NCBI GenBank assembly: GCA_031296345.1
Contig: JARLFW010000076.1
Span: 1-8,980, forward strand
Source: Nitrosotalea sp.
GTDB lineage: Archaea; Thermoproteota; Nitrososphaeria; Nitrososphaerales; Nitrosopumilaceae
Direction of reading: 5' to 3'
DNA: 8,980 nt
This document shows positions 1 through 7,624 of this stretch, piece by piece. How positions within the stretch are numbered: the stretch's first letter is position 1; each line of letters begins with the position of its first letter. Made by a program: the position numbers and the translations under genes. Under the pieces are notes generated by a model, which saw only the letters and a list, made by a program, of their open reading frames with translations, was not told the DNA's origin and did no database searches.

Positions 1-1326
1 GTAAAAAAAATTGAAGACAGAAGAATTGGATTGTCATATCTTGAAAAATCATCAAGATATGTTGCATGGGATAAAAAAGTAAATGGTGAGTTCAAGTTTT
101 ACAGAGAACCAGAAATTATGAATTCCAAGTATGCCGATAAATATCTAGAAGCATGTAATCTTGACTTTGAAGTTTATTCAAAAAATATCCAGCCGGTGAT
201 AAATTACATGCAAGAACAAGAGCCCATAGGGAATCAAAAATTTAGAGATTCCAAAGGAGTTGACGTTGTCTATTCCAAGCTGACTAGTGAGGATGAGGTA
301 AAATCTGCTACTAGAATTTACAATGCAACCATTAGGGCCAAGGCCCTAGACATTCTCAGAGGAATACTTCCGGCATCTACTCTTACCAATGTGGGAATTA
401 CAGGAAACGGTAGAGCGTTTGAATATTTGCTAACCATACTATATTCTTCTAGCCTAGAAGAGGAGAGAATACTTGCAGGAAAGATTCATCGAGAGTTAAA
501 CACAACAATCAAGTCATTTGTAAGAAGAGCAGATGACAACCATGGTAAGTCCTTACAGAAATATTTGAAAGATATCAAAACAAAATCAAGTGTATTAAAT
601 AAAAAATATCTAAAATCAAAAGCAAAAAGAAATTTCCTCGTAGACTTGGTGGACTTTGAATCACAGAGTAAAGCTGAAGACAAGATAATTTCTTCAATAC
701 TATATGAACAGTCAAACGGAGTTTCGTTTAGAGATATTCTAGCTCAGGTCAGAAAGATAAAACAACCAGATAGAAAAAAAATAATTGATACGTTTTCAGA
801 TCTTCGACAAAATAGAAGACAGCGACCTCCCCGTGCATTTGAAATGGCAGAATACACTTTTGATTTTCTTACAAACTTTGGAATGTTTAGAGACTTTCAT
901 AGACACCGTGTACTAACACTTGAAAGACAATTGCTTACAACAAATCATGGATATGTTGTTCCAGATGAAATAAAACAATTAGGAATCAAAAAAGACTATG
1001 ATGACTGCATGTATAATTCAAAACAGGTCTTTGCTCTTGTGAAAACAAAGATGCCAGAACAAGCACAGTATGTTGTAAACTTTGCATATAATTATCCATA
1101 CTTTATGAAATTAAATCTCCGGGAAGCTGTACATCTAATTGAATTAAGAACGGTTCCACAGGGTCACCAAGACTATAGAAAAGCTGCGCAGGAAATGTTC
1201 AAGGCGATACACAAAGTTCATCCCAACTTGTCCAGTATAATCAAATTTGTAGACATGAAATCCTACAAACTAGAGAGATTAGAGGCAGAAAAAAGAATCG
1301 AAGAGAAACGAAAGAAACTAGGTTAA
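1..1326 (+). CDS. Tandem ThyX-like protein (FAD-dependent thymidylate synthase family), 5'-truncated by window edge
   Basis: The reading frame is open from base 1 ([10 protein letters not shown]) to the TAA at 1324-1326, so the true start lies outside the window and the TTG at 31 is probably internal. Numbering from that TTG, residues -4 to 10 ([13 protein letters not shown]) resemble the ThyX signature RHRxxSxxExSxRY with a degenerate RHR. Residues 104-140 ([18 protein letters not shown]) match the C-terminal part of a ThyX domain. A second copy follows at about 265-395: [12 protein letters not shown], an intact RHR at 291-293 in [13 protein letters not shown], then [12 protein letters not shown]. 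Known family role: ThyX makes dTMP from dUMP using methylene-tetrahydrofolate, FAD and NADPH. The family and the duplication are seen directly; whether this divergent form is the active synthase is inference. The C-terminal 25 residues are a charged helix. The gene converges on and overlaps the Lon-like gene by 9 bp. Confidence 0.78.
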   Translation, partial: VKKIEDRRIGLSYLEKSSRYVAWDKKVNGEFKFYREPEIMNSKYADKYLEACNLDFEVYSKNIQPVINYMQEQEPIGNQKFRDSKGVDVVYSKLTSEDEVKSATRIYNATIRAKALDILRGILPASTLTNVGITGNGRAFEYLLTILYSSSLEEERILAGKIHRELNTTIKSFVRRADDNHGKSLQKYLKDIKTKSSVLNKKYLKSKAKRNFLVDLVDFESQSKAEDKIISSILYEQSNGVSFRDILAQVRKIKQPDRKKIIDTFSDLRQNRRQRPPRAFEMAEYTFDFLTNFGMFRDFHRHRVLTLERQLLTTNHGYVVPDEIKQLGIKKDYDDCMYNSKQVFALVKTKMPEQAQYVVNFAYNYPYFMKLNLREAVHLIELRTVPQGHQDYRKAAQEMFKAIHKVHPNLSSIIKFVDMKSYKLERLEAEKRIEEKRKKLG

Positions 1327-2397
1327 ACTATTGAAATATTTTAAGACATCGTCAATACTTCCTACCTCAATTACCTTCATTCCATACTTGCTCTCCATGA
1401 TAGATGCCAGTGATACCTCTTGTGGACTACATGACTGGTATACAAATAGGCCCTGAGTTGATTGTGTGCAGTGTTGCTCCTCTACAACCCCCTGACCACT
1501 AGGAACAAGAAATATCTTGGCACCATAACCTGCTGCAGCTTGTGCCTTTTCCAAAACTCCACCAATTGGGCCTATAGTTCCATCAGGTTGGATGGTTCCA
1601 GTCATCAATACATGCCCATTAATTGATTTTCCCAAAATTGCAGAAGTTAACAGTACTGTCATTGCACCACCTGCACTTCCGCCGTCTACTGCATGTAAGT
1701 TTTGATTATCAGTTGTTATTGAAAATATAACATCCTTATTTGACAAGTCTACCCCCGTAATGTTATGAGCTACTTGTACTGCAACACGAGCTGAATCTTG
1801 AAAGTCAACACCTTCTGGAATAGCAGTGTTTGCCAGTACAAGACCTGTGCCGTCTCTAATATCAACGGTGATCTTCAATATGGTACCATTGTATGCCGTA
1901 GTCTGAAAAAAGCCATCACTTTGAACGATTGGATAAACTGCCACTGCAGAGATTGATTCTGTGTATTTTTTTGAATTAGATACTGGGCTTTCAGGCATAT
2001 TTTGAATCTGCTGCAAAAGTTCATTGTATTTAATCTGTAGAGTATTGTATCGCGTTTGTAGATCATCCATCTTTTGAGACATAGTACTATTTTGACTTGT
2101 AGTGAGAGACGAAGAAGATGTGGGTGATGTATGAAGTATATTTTGATCAATCAAATATTGCATGGCACTCAAAAAGTCAGAGTCATTTGTCTGACCTTCA
2201 GCCCACCATTTCGCAGTATTTTTAATCCAACCTGGAATGGAATTTGTAGAAAGTGTGGAATTAACGGATTGTTGCTGAGCAGATACGACAGTAAAACCAG
2301 ATATCATTGTTGGAGTATTAGGGTGGATTACAATTCCAGTACCAACTACACTAATAATTACAAATGCCATCAAAATTATCAGATTTTTTCTGTTCAT
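1318..2397 (-). CDS. Secreted or membrane-tethered S16 (Lon-type) Ser/Lys peptidase without an ATPase domain
   Basis: This 359-residue protein starts at an ATG and has an N-terminal hydrophobic segment (about 6-25) that is either a signal peptide or a membrane anchor. Residues 53-88 form a module with [16 protein letters not shown] and a following YLIDQNIL, a short helical repeat I recognise from many thaumarchaeal exported proteins. A Ser/Thr-rich linker (91-106) leads to a coiled coil (about 107-133). The C-terminal half is a Lon protease domain: the nucleophile Ser241 sits in VDGGSAGG and the general base Lys284 in [12 protein letters not shown], the standard S16 dyad. No Walker A or B motif is present, so this is not an ATP-dependent Lon; cleavage of exported or surface proteins is inferred. 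Cys310 and Cys323 could form a disulfide. It lies 62 bp downstream of the S53 peptidase gene on the same strand, with its own TATA-like box and a GTGAT element about 8 nt before the ATG. Confidence 0.87.
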   Translation of the reverse strand: MNRKNLIILMAFVIISVVGTGIVIHPNTPTMISGFTVVSAQQQSVNSTLSTNSIPGWIKNTAKWWAEGQTNDSDFLSAMQYLIDQNILHTSPTSSSSLTTSQNSTMSQKMDDLQTRYNTLQIKYNELLQQIQNMPESPVSNSKKYTESISAVAVYPIVQSDGFFQTTAYNGTILKITVDIRDGTGLVLANTAIPEGVDFQDSARVAVQVAHNITGVDLSNKDVIFSITTDNQNLHAVDGGSAGGAMTVLLTSAILGKSINGHVLMTGTIQPDGTIGPIGGVLEKAQAAAGYGAKIFLVPSGQGVVEEQHCTQSTQGLFVYQSCSPQEVSLASIMESKYGMKVIEVGSIDDVLKYFNSLT

Positions 2398-2435
2398 GAA
2401 CTGATCACTTCTAAGACAAGATAATTACTTTTTAC

Positions 2436-2447
2436 AATTATAAATTT
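2436..2447 (-). promoter_or_regulatory. Candidate TATA box for the S16 peptidase gene
   Basis: The minus strand reads AAATTTATAATT here, centred about 45 nt upstream of the ATG at 2397. Using the usual archaeal spacing of about 26 nt from TATA box to transcription start, transcription would begin near 2416 and leave a short leader of about 19 nt containing GTGATC as a possible ribosome-binding element. The intergenic region is AT-rich, so chance matches are likely. Confidence 0.4.
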
Positions 2448-2459
2448 TGAGTTTAGGCA

Positions 2460-4676
2460 CTAATGTACTGTAAATGTCGTAGAGCCAGAACCAGAGAGGA
2501 ATCCAGATTTAGTGGCAATAGCACTTGCAGTATAGATACCAGTTGTCCTTCCAATAGAATACGAGAAGGTCACTTGACCGTTAGAATTAGTCGTAGCTGT
2601 TGCATGGGCGGTGCTCCCAGTTGGAGTTTTTACAGTCAATGTAACAGAAGCACCACTAATTAGAGATGGACCATTAACGGTGACAGTAATGTGAGCCCTA
2701 GAACCTTTGGAGTATGAAGTATGATCTGTTGTAACTTTAACCTGTAGAGTAGGAGTAGTAACAGGCGTAGAAGATACACTGTTAGATTGTGGTGATTGGC
2801 CAATTGCATTAACTGCAGTTACATAGTATGTGTTGGTATCACCATTGGTAAGTCCAGTATCAGTGTAACTAGTTGATGCATAGTTTGTGGCAATCTGTGT
2901 ACCATTTCTGAAAATGTCATAACCAGTAATAGTAGAACCGCCGTTAGAAACTGGAGGATTCCATGTCAATGATACTTGGTTATTTCCTGCAACAGCTGCC
3001 AAGTTTTGTGGTGCAGATGGTACAGTTGGGACTGTAACTGTTATAGTTGCAGAGTGATTCAAAGTACCACTAGTACCAGATACAGTGATTGTTGTTGATG
3101 CGGTAGGTGTAAAAGTCAGTGTTGCAGTAGCAGTTCCTGAAGCAGGAACAGTTAGAGATGTTTGATCAAATGAACCAAATGAAGAGGACAATGTAACAGT
3201 ACCAGAATAAGCATTGAGTGATGTGATAGTAATAGTAGAAGATTGAGGAGTGCCAGCACTTACTGAAAATGATGATGGATTTGCAGAGATTGTAAAGTCA
3301 GGAGTTGTTGTTGGAGCAATAAATGAAATAACATTGTTTGACTGTGGAGTACCAAGACCGGTTACTTCATCATAGCCAACTATTGCATTGCATATTGAAC
3401 CACATGATCCATCGCTACCAGTTGTAATATCATGATAATTTGCAAGATATGGATTAGTCTGTGGACTAGATTGTGCACCAGAGGCTGCACCATACAAGGC
3501 GCTATTTGCTCCAAATGATGCTGATGCAAGTTTTGCATTTTGGCTATTTGCTATTGCAGAGATTGCAGCCCATTGTGGTGCACCAGCACTTGTTCCTCCG
3601 ACTAGCCACCAACCGCTGTTGCCATTAATTGGAACACTGTCATAGACATAAAATCCTGTGTTAGGATCTCCATCATAAGCAACATCAGGAACTGATCTCT
3701 TTGAATTTGAATTGAAATTATTCTGATAACTTGGTTTTGGTTCGTATGCGCTAGTACCTCCGCCACTTCCAGACCAAGCAGATTCGCTTACCCAATTTCC
3801 AGAACTGTCAGTGGTAAGTGTGGTTCCACCTACAGATACCACGTAAGGAGATGCTGCAGGCCAGATGACGCCATGACCAGAGTCGCCTGATGCGGCATAG
3901 AAGCTAGCTGTTGGACTGTTGAAATGATAATCATAACTGGTCTCGGATGAAAATTCATTGCCCCCCCAGCTGTTGGAGACCTGCTGGGCCCCTGTGGCTG
4001 CTGCAGTGTCATCTCCAGTAAGAAGATTTCCAAGTGAATTGTCAGTTGATTCTACAAGAACAATCTTTGCACCAGGTGCTATGGAATGAGCCCATTGAAC
4101 ATCAAGTGCAATCTCCATTGCCCAACCAGAATCAGTTGCAGGAGTTCCTTGTTTAGTCTGGGTAAAGCAACCATTAGTAACAGTACATGCAGGTAAACCA
4201 AACTGAGTATCAAATGTCTGAAGATCACTTGCAATGTTTGGATCATCATATGCATCTACAATTGCAATTGTTTGGCCATGACCACAAAGAGATGTATCAG
4301 TCCAGTCTGTTGTAGTGGTATGAGTACAGCTTAATTTATTGAAACCATATGCAGTCCAGACATTTGCGGGGGATTCACCGCCAGAAAGAGTTACAGATGG
4401 ACCGACAAATTTTTTGACGTGTGCAGGATGATGTTCTTTAATCTGTAGTGGATTTCCAGGAGTTACAGTTTGGCTTGGAGCACCAGAATATGATAAAAGT
4501 CCACCAGGACCGTTAATGTCATCGTCGTGTTTATCATTGTCAGGTTGACTGGCAAGTGCGCCATTCATAACAAGAGTCGAACTAAGTAATAATAACGAAA
4601 TAGCAGAGATTACAAAGATTGCCTTCATTATCATACCATTTTTTTTTTGTCTTAAAAGGCTTACGCCGAATTCCAT
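2460..4676 (-). CDS. Secreted sedolisin-like (S53) serine peptidase with Ig-like and fibronectin III modules
   Basis: The 738-residue protein has a signal peptide (hydrophobic core about 19-36, likely cleavage near ALA-SQ at 41-43). The S53 catalytic domain spans about 103-453: the Glu188/Asp192 pair is in GWAMEIALDVQW, the oxyanion Asp265 in ASGDSG, the nucleophile Ser363 in GGTSAGAP, and the calcium site at Asp416-Ile417 (HDITTG) and Asp436 (GYDEVTGLGTP). These are the complete sedolisin signatures. Three beta-sandwich modules follow: Ig-like at about 457-550, fibronectin type III at about 553-638 (SAPQNLAA, TWNPP, YYVTAVNAIG), and a third at 643-738. The roughly 50 residues between signal peptide and catalytic domain are much shorter than the usual sedolisin prodomain of about 150-200 residues. 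No PEFG tail or C-terminal membrane helix is seen, so it may be released. The start is uncertain: in-frame ATGs at 4634 and 4628 would give a more compact signal peptide. Extracellular protein degradation is inferred from the family. Confidence 0.92.
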   Translation of the reverse strand: MEFGVSLLRQKKNGMIMKAIFVISAISLLLLSSTLVMNGALASQPDNDKHDDDINGPGGLLSYSGAPSQTVTPGNPLQIKEHHPAHVKKFVGPSVTLSGGESPANVWTAYGFNKLSCTHTTTTDWTDTSLCGHGQTIAIVDAYDDPNIASDLQTFDTQFGLPACTVTNGCFTQTKQGTPATDSGWAMEIALDVQWAHSIAPGAKIVLVESTDNSLGNLLTGDDTAAATGAQQVSNSWGGNEFSSETSYDYHFNSPTASFYAASGDSGHGVIWPAASPYVVSVGGTTLTTDSSGNWVSESAWSGSGGGTSAYEPKPSYQNNFNSNSKRSVPDVAYDGDPNTGFYVYDSVPINGNSGWWLVGGTSAGAPQWAAISAIANSQNAKLASASFGANSALYGAASGAQSSPQTNPYLANYHDITTGSDGSCGSICNAIVGYDEVTGLGTPQSNNVISFIAPTTTPDFTISANPSSFSVSAGTPQSSTITITSLNAYSGTVTLSSSFGSFDQTSLTVPASGTATATLTFTPTASTTITVSGTSGTLNHSATITVTVPTVPSAPQNLAAVAGNNQVSLTWNPPVSNGGSTITGYDIFRNGTQIATNYASTSYTDTGLTNGDTNTYYVTAVNAIGQSPQSNSVSSTPVTTPTLQVKVTTDHTSYSKGSRAHITVTVNGPSLISGASVTLTVKTPTGSTAHATATTNSNGQVTFSYSIGRTTGIYTASAIATKSGFLSGSGSTTFTVH
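4650..4660 (-). promoter_or_regulatory. Candidate TATA box supporting an internal start of the S53 gene
   Basis: The minus strand reads GCCTTTTAAGA here, about 20-25 nt before the ATG at 4634. That is the spacing of a leaderless archaeal transcript that would start at 4634 or 4628. It lies inside the longest version of the reading frame, so it competes with a second AT-rich element (minus-strand CTAAAATTTTT, about 4693-4703) that would serve the ATG at 4676. The sequence does not decide between them. Confidence 0.28.
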
Positions 4677-4706
4677 GATTTACTTTGCATCAAAAATTTT
4701 AGACAT

Positions 4707-4717
4707 TACCTCAGGTA
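4707..4717. repeat. Short inverted repeat TACCT-C-AGGTA upstream of the S53 gene
   Basis: Two 5-bp arms flank a single central base in the 72-bp gap between the PEFP-tail gene and the S53 peptidase, just upstream of the AT-rich promoter candidate. It could be a regulator half-site pair, but an 11-bp imperfect palindrome is expected by chance in a window of this size. Confidence 0.2.
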
Positions 4718-4748
4718 TTACAATAATTTGAGAATCAATCATCAATGA

Positions 4749-5312
4749 CTAGAATTTAAATAAATTCAGATTTTTTCTTGAGACAAATACAACAGATACC
4801 AGTGTAGCTAGTGCAAATATCACTAAAGAAAGTGAAGGAAATTCTGGAATTGATATTCTTTCCGATATATCAAAGGTAAATGATTTTGAAATGGCATTCT
4901 CTGATTTATTTTCTACAGTGTAAGAGAATGTTACATTAGCATTTGTAGTTCCAGTGGAATTTGCAATATACGAATTGCTGTTGCTTGGTCCAACTATAGT
5001 AGTATTTTCTCCTGGCTTGAGATTTGCACTATATATTGCAAAGCACCCCATTGCTTGACCTATCGCCACATTCTTGTCAAAGGTTGCAGAAAGTGGAGAC
5101 AGACATCCACCATTAAAGTAAATCATACCAGGAGAATTGTTTACTATGGTTGCATTAATCTGAAAAGAATCTCCAACATGAATATTTGGCGGACTAGAAT
5201 GAATATTTGTAAGTTCGATTTCTTGTCCAAAAGCAGGAACTGTAGTAGTAAAAAATGCCAACAAAGTAAGAGACACAGTTAAGAATATTTTGGAGGAATT
5301 CAGATCTGCCAT
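4749..5312 (-). CDS. Small exported protein with a PEFG-CTERM-like (PEFP) sorting tail, function unknown
   Basis: The 187-residue protein has a signal peptide (about 8-30, ending PAFGQ) and a C-terminal tripartite sorting signal: PEFP at 156-159, a hydrophobic helix (about 160-177), then a short basic end (SRKNLNLFKF). That architecture is the PEFG-CTERM type, recognised in thaumarchaea as an archaeosortase substrate; here the fourth position is Pro instead of Gly. The mature part (31-155) looks like a beta-sandwich (HVGDSFQINATIVNNSPG resembles a CARDB or Ig-like domain), with Cys70 and Cys90 available for one disulfide and several N-x-S/T sequons. No enzymatic motif is visible. It lies between the PEFG-tailed protein gene and the S53 peptidase gene, all on the same strand. 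Surface display is inferred from the tail; the actual role is unknown. Confidence 0.83.
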   Translation of the reverse strand: MADLNSSKIFLTVSLTLLAFFTTTVPAFGQEIELTNIHSSPPNIHVGDSFQINATIVNNSPGMIYFNGGCLSPLSATFDKNVAIGQAMGCFAIYSANLKPGENTTIVGPSNSNSYIANSTGTTNANVTFSYTVENKSENAISKSFTFDISERISIPEFPSLSLVIFALATLVSVVFVSRKNLNLFKF

Positions 5313-5459
5313 TTATCATCATAGACTAATAAACCAGATCTTAGTTTTCAGAGCAGATAATTGTGAAGTTATGTTTTATTTCAATTAGCAAAACTCCTAA
5401 TTCAAACTATTTACACTATACCAAAGTTGCAAGTTGTGACTATGTAGAAATCAGAATAA

Positions 5460-6233
5460 CTAGAATTTACCAAATCTTTTTGATATCATCAGGCTTCCAA
5501 TTACAGATATTGCAATAATTACTCCGGCGATTGAGCCAAACTCCGGTACTGGTGCATTTCCTACTGATGCACTTGTAGCATTTGTCATATTTGCAATTGG
5601 CGATGTTGGCAGTGGTGCTTTTACATCTGAAACTTGTGAAAAGATTAGAACCTCGCCTTTAACACCTGTCCAAGTGGACGGGGCTGCAGTAGGTGGCCCA
5701 ACTCCATTAAGTGTGACTTGGATGTTAACTGGATTGTCAGATGAGAGAGCAACGGTGGTTAGACTATCTGTTCCAGAATGTGTATACCCCGTTGGATTTG
5801 ATAATATTACATTGTTATCCTGTGTAACAGTAATAGCATAATTCTGATCCTGTACAAAGTTTTCTTTGGAATCTCTGAATGCTAATCCTATTGCCAATGT
5901 TTGTCCACTTAATGGATGGCCTGTCCTTACTATAACTGCGGTTCCATCAGAAGCTACATCCATGTATGATACAACTCCGCCAACAATAACACCAGTTGAT
6001 GGAATTGATACTGCCGATATACTAGCTGTTGTTGTATTGTTTATTACTGGAGCAGATTTTGCTTTCATTTGGGCAAGTTCACCTGGAGCACAAACATGAT
6101 CCCCACATATGTCAACACAAGGCTGACTTGCAGTACAATGATGGGATATTGTAGACTGTGCAGAAGCTGACATACCAGACACTAGAAAACTTGAAACCAA
6201 AATCAATGCGATTAGAAATAGGAATTGTTTCAT
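5460..6233 (-). CDS. PEFG-CTERM surface protein with an N-terminal Cys-rich motif, function unknown
   Basis: The 257-residue protein starts at an ATG and has a clear signal peptide (1-26, ending SASAQ). The mature N-terminus carries four closely spaced cysteines at 33, 39, 43 and 48 (HHC, CVDICGDHVCAPGE), preceded by two histidines, which suggests disulfides or a metal site. Residues about 80-205 are rich in beta strands, consistent with an Ig-like fold (VGGVVSYMDVASDG, FRDSKENFVQDQNY). A Pro/Ala/Thr-rich spacer (205-228) leads to the sorting signal: PEFG at 230-233, a hydrophobic helix (234-250) and a basic end (SKRFGKF). This is the canonical thaumarchaeal PEFG-CTERM tail, predicted to be cut and anchored by an archaeosortase. 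No catalytic motif was recognised. It is the first gene of the four-gene exported block and has its own TATA-like element upstream. Confidence 0.88.
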   Translation of the reverse strand: MKQFLFLIALILVSSFLVSGMSASAQSTISHHCTASQPCVDICGDHVCAPGELAQMKAKSAPVINNTTTASISAVSIPSTGVIVGGVVSYMDVASDGTAVIVRTGHPLSGQTLAIGLAFRDSKENFVQDQNYAITVTQDNNVILSNPTGYTHSGTDSLTTVALSSDNPVNIQVTLNGVGPPTAAPSTWTGVKGEVLIFSQVSDVKAPLPTSPIANMTNATSASVGNAPVPEFGSIAGVIIAISVIGSLMISKRFGKF

Positions 6234-6267
6234 TAAATCATCACAATTGCCATGTAGTCGTGAAGTT

Positions 6268-6276
6268 GTATAAAGG
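6268..6276 (-). promoter_or_regulatory. Candidate TATA box for the PEFG-CTERM gene
   Basis: The minus strand reads CCTTTATAC, centred about 39 nt before the ATG at 6233. Usual spacing puts transcription start near 6246, leaving about a dozen bases that include GTGATGA, a plausible weak Shine-Dalgarno element. It is one of the better-placed promoter candidates in the window. Confidence 0.48.
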
Positions 6277-6370
6277 CATTACTTGATTTTTATGATTGAT
6301 AGTCACACATATCATTGAACTTGTTGTAGATATAATTTAGAATCAATTTGTTTTAAAATTTTAAATTTCA

Positions 6371-7396
6371 TCAGCCAAACCACTGGTCTAGATTATGACT
6401 CTTCTTTTCATAAGATTTTTTCAATCGGTTCAATGATGTATCAACACGGTCAAGTGAAAAACTCCTCTCCTTTGTAAGATAGTTTGTGATTCCAGTATAG
6501 TCAACTGTTCCAAATTTTATCTCAGATACATCTGCCACTTTGGGCTTGAGAAATATATCTCGTATCTGTTTGTAGTCTATCTCGTTTAATTTGTCCTGGA
6601 TTTGGGGCACATTTTCCAAATTTCCATGCTCTTTTACCATCTTCAAGGCAGTTTTTGGGCCAATCCTCTCAAAGCCATCAGGGTTAAAGTCAGTTCCTAT
6701 CAGTATCCCAATATCCACAAGTTGTTCTCTTGTTACCCCAAGTTCTGCAAGTGTTTTTTCTAATAAAATAAGTTCGGGCTCAATTTCTATTGTAGTATTC
6801 CTATTAGGTAGTTTTCTTTTTCCGCTGTTTGTAAAATTTCGTACCAGCCTTTTTGCACCAAACAATAAAGAATCAAAGTCCTGACTTGCCGAAGCATATG
6901 CTTGTCCGGTATTTGTAAGATGTGCAGCAGTTGCCTCACCTTCTGATGGTGCGTGTATCCAAGGTATACCAAAAAGGTCTAGAAACTTTTTTGATTCTTC
7001 AACCATGTCATCTCGAAGTACTGATGTTTGTTGTGCAAACTTTTTTGCTTCGACATAATTTCCTTCACTGATAGCAATCTCATATTTTATTGTGGCATCT
7101 TTTTTTACCTGCTTTCTTCTTTGAATTTCTGCAGATTTCAAAGACGGAGGTTTTCCATCAAAGACATAAACAGGTTTTATTCCAAGGGATAAGAAATTGA
7201 TATTTCTATAAAATAGTCCGCTGATGTGACTAGTAATTTTTCCATTGTGATCAGACAAAGGCATACCATCAGGACCACGTATGATTGAAAGAAATTGGTA
7301 TATTGCATTATAGGCATCAATTGCAACTATTTTTGATGCAAAAGATTCAAGATTAGTTTTTTCCCTAACACATAGTTGTTTAAGATCTAGACCCAA
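6371..7396 (-). CDS. fen: Flap endonuclease 1 (FEN-1)
   Basis: This 341-residue protein has the length and layout of archaeal FEN-1, a structure-specific 5' nuclease that removes 5' flaps during Okazaki fragment maturation and long-patch repair. The N-terminal XPG region starts MGLDLKQL and carries Asp27 ([11 protein letters not shown]) and Asp80 (YVFDGKPP). The internal XPG region carries Glu152 and Glu154 ([10 protein letters not shown]), Asp173 and Asp175 ([11 protein letters not shown]), and Asp236 (IGTDFNPDG), so all seven metal-binding acidic residues are present. The helix-hairpin-helix part follows ([14 protein letters not shown]). The C-terminus, SHNLDQWFG, is a PCNA-interacting PIP box in which the usual first Gln is Ser333. 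The start is TTG, chosen because it gives the conserved MGLDLK beginning, with GGGA placed a few bases upstream. The ribbon-helix-helix-like gene lies 35 bp upstream on the same strand and may be co-transcribed. Confidence 0.96.
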   Translation of the reverse strand: MGLDLKQLCVREKTNLESFASKIVAIDAYNAIYQFLSIIRGPDGMPLSDHNGKITSHISGLFYRNINFLSLGIKPVYVFDGKPPSLKSAEIQRRKQVKKDATIKYEIAISEGNYVEAKKFAQQTSVLRDDMVEESKKFLDLFGIPWIHAPSEGEATAAHLTNTGQAYASASQDFDSLLFGAKRLVRNFTNSGKRKLPNRNTTIEIEPELILLEKTLAELGVTREQLVDIGILIGTDFNPDGFERIGPKTALKMVKEHGNLENVPQIQDKLNEIDYKQIRDIFLKPKVADVSEIKFGTVDYTGITNYLTKERSFSLDRVDTSLNRLKKSYEKKSHNLDQWFG

Positions 7397-7431
7397 AATA
7401 TTTCCCTACAAGATACTAGATTTTTGCCTGC

Positions 7432-7614
7432 TTATTTCTTTTTTACACTAGGTCGCGATTCCCAGCCCTTTTCAATTATTTCCTCATAAATGTTTGAAAG
7501 TTTTGGAATTGGTTCACCTTTTTCTACAGCTGCTTTTACCTTTTCGCGATAATACAGTTCAATAGATTTAGCAGTATCATCGTCAATTGTTATAGAAATT
7601 CTAGTCTTGGGCAA
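7432..7614 (-). CDS. Small ribbon-helix-helix-like protein
   Basis: The 60-residue protein begins with a beta strand (RISITI, 5-10), followed by a long charged helix (about 12-33, DTAKSIELYYREKVKAAVEK), a turn with PIPK, a second helix (39-51, LSNIYEEIIEKGW) and a basic tail ending KKK. That order, strand-helix-helix with a strand of alternating polar residues, fits the ribbon-helix-helix DNA-binding fold, which acts as a dimer. The initiating codon is TTG, immediately preceded by an in-frame TAA stop; there is no ATG or GTG choice nearby, so the start is well fixed. It precedes the FEN-1 gene by 35 bp and could be co-transcribed with it. DNA binding and any target are inferred; it could instead be a partnerless antitoxin-like or nucleoid protein. 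Confidence 0.68.
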   Translation of the reverse strand: MPKTRISITIDDDTAKSIELYYREKVKAAVEKGEPIPKLSNIYEEIIEKGWESRPSVKKK

Positions 7615-7624
7615 TTATTTTCAC

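Noticed and set aside
2401..2410. The 10-mer CTGATCACTT upstream of the S16 gene, repeated exactly at 7901-7910
   Set aside because: Dozens of shared 10-mers are expected by chance in 9 kb, the orientation relative to the genes differs, and no flanking similarity extends it.
2131..2424. Open reading frame on the plus strand opposite the start of the S16 peptidase gene
   Set aside because: It lies antisense to a clearly coding gene with intact catalytic motifs; its own translation has no domain-like pattern.
2460..4676. Tandem DNA repeats in the Thr/Ser-rich C-terminal half of the S53 gene
   Set aside because: The protein modules share composition but differ in sequence; no direct nucleotide repeat long enough to call was seen.
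5313..5459. Possible regulatory RNA or small gene in the 147-bp gap between the two PEF-tail genes
   Set aside because: No stable hairpin, T-run or sensible reading frame was found; only AT-rich sequence with short direct repeats such as AGTTGCAAGTTG.
6234..6370. Terminator hairpin after FEN-1
   Set aside because: The TTTTAAAATTTTAAAT tract is AT-rich and self-complementary, but has no GC stem and no clear T-run on the transcribed strand beyond four bases.
6591..6884. Open reading frame on the plus strand inside the FEN-1 gene
   Set aside because: It is antisense to conserved FEN-1 regions, and its Ser/Ile/Phe-rich composition is what the reverse strand of that gene would give.
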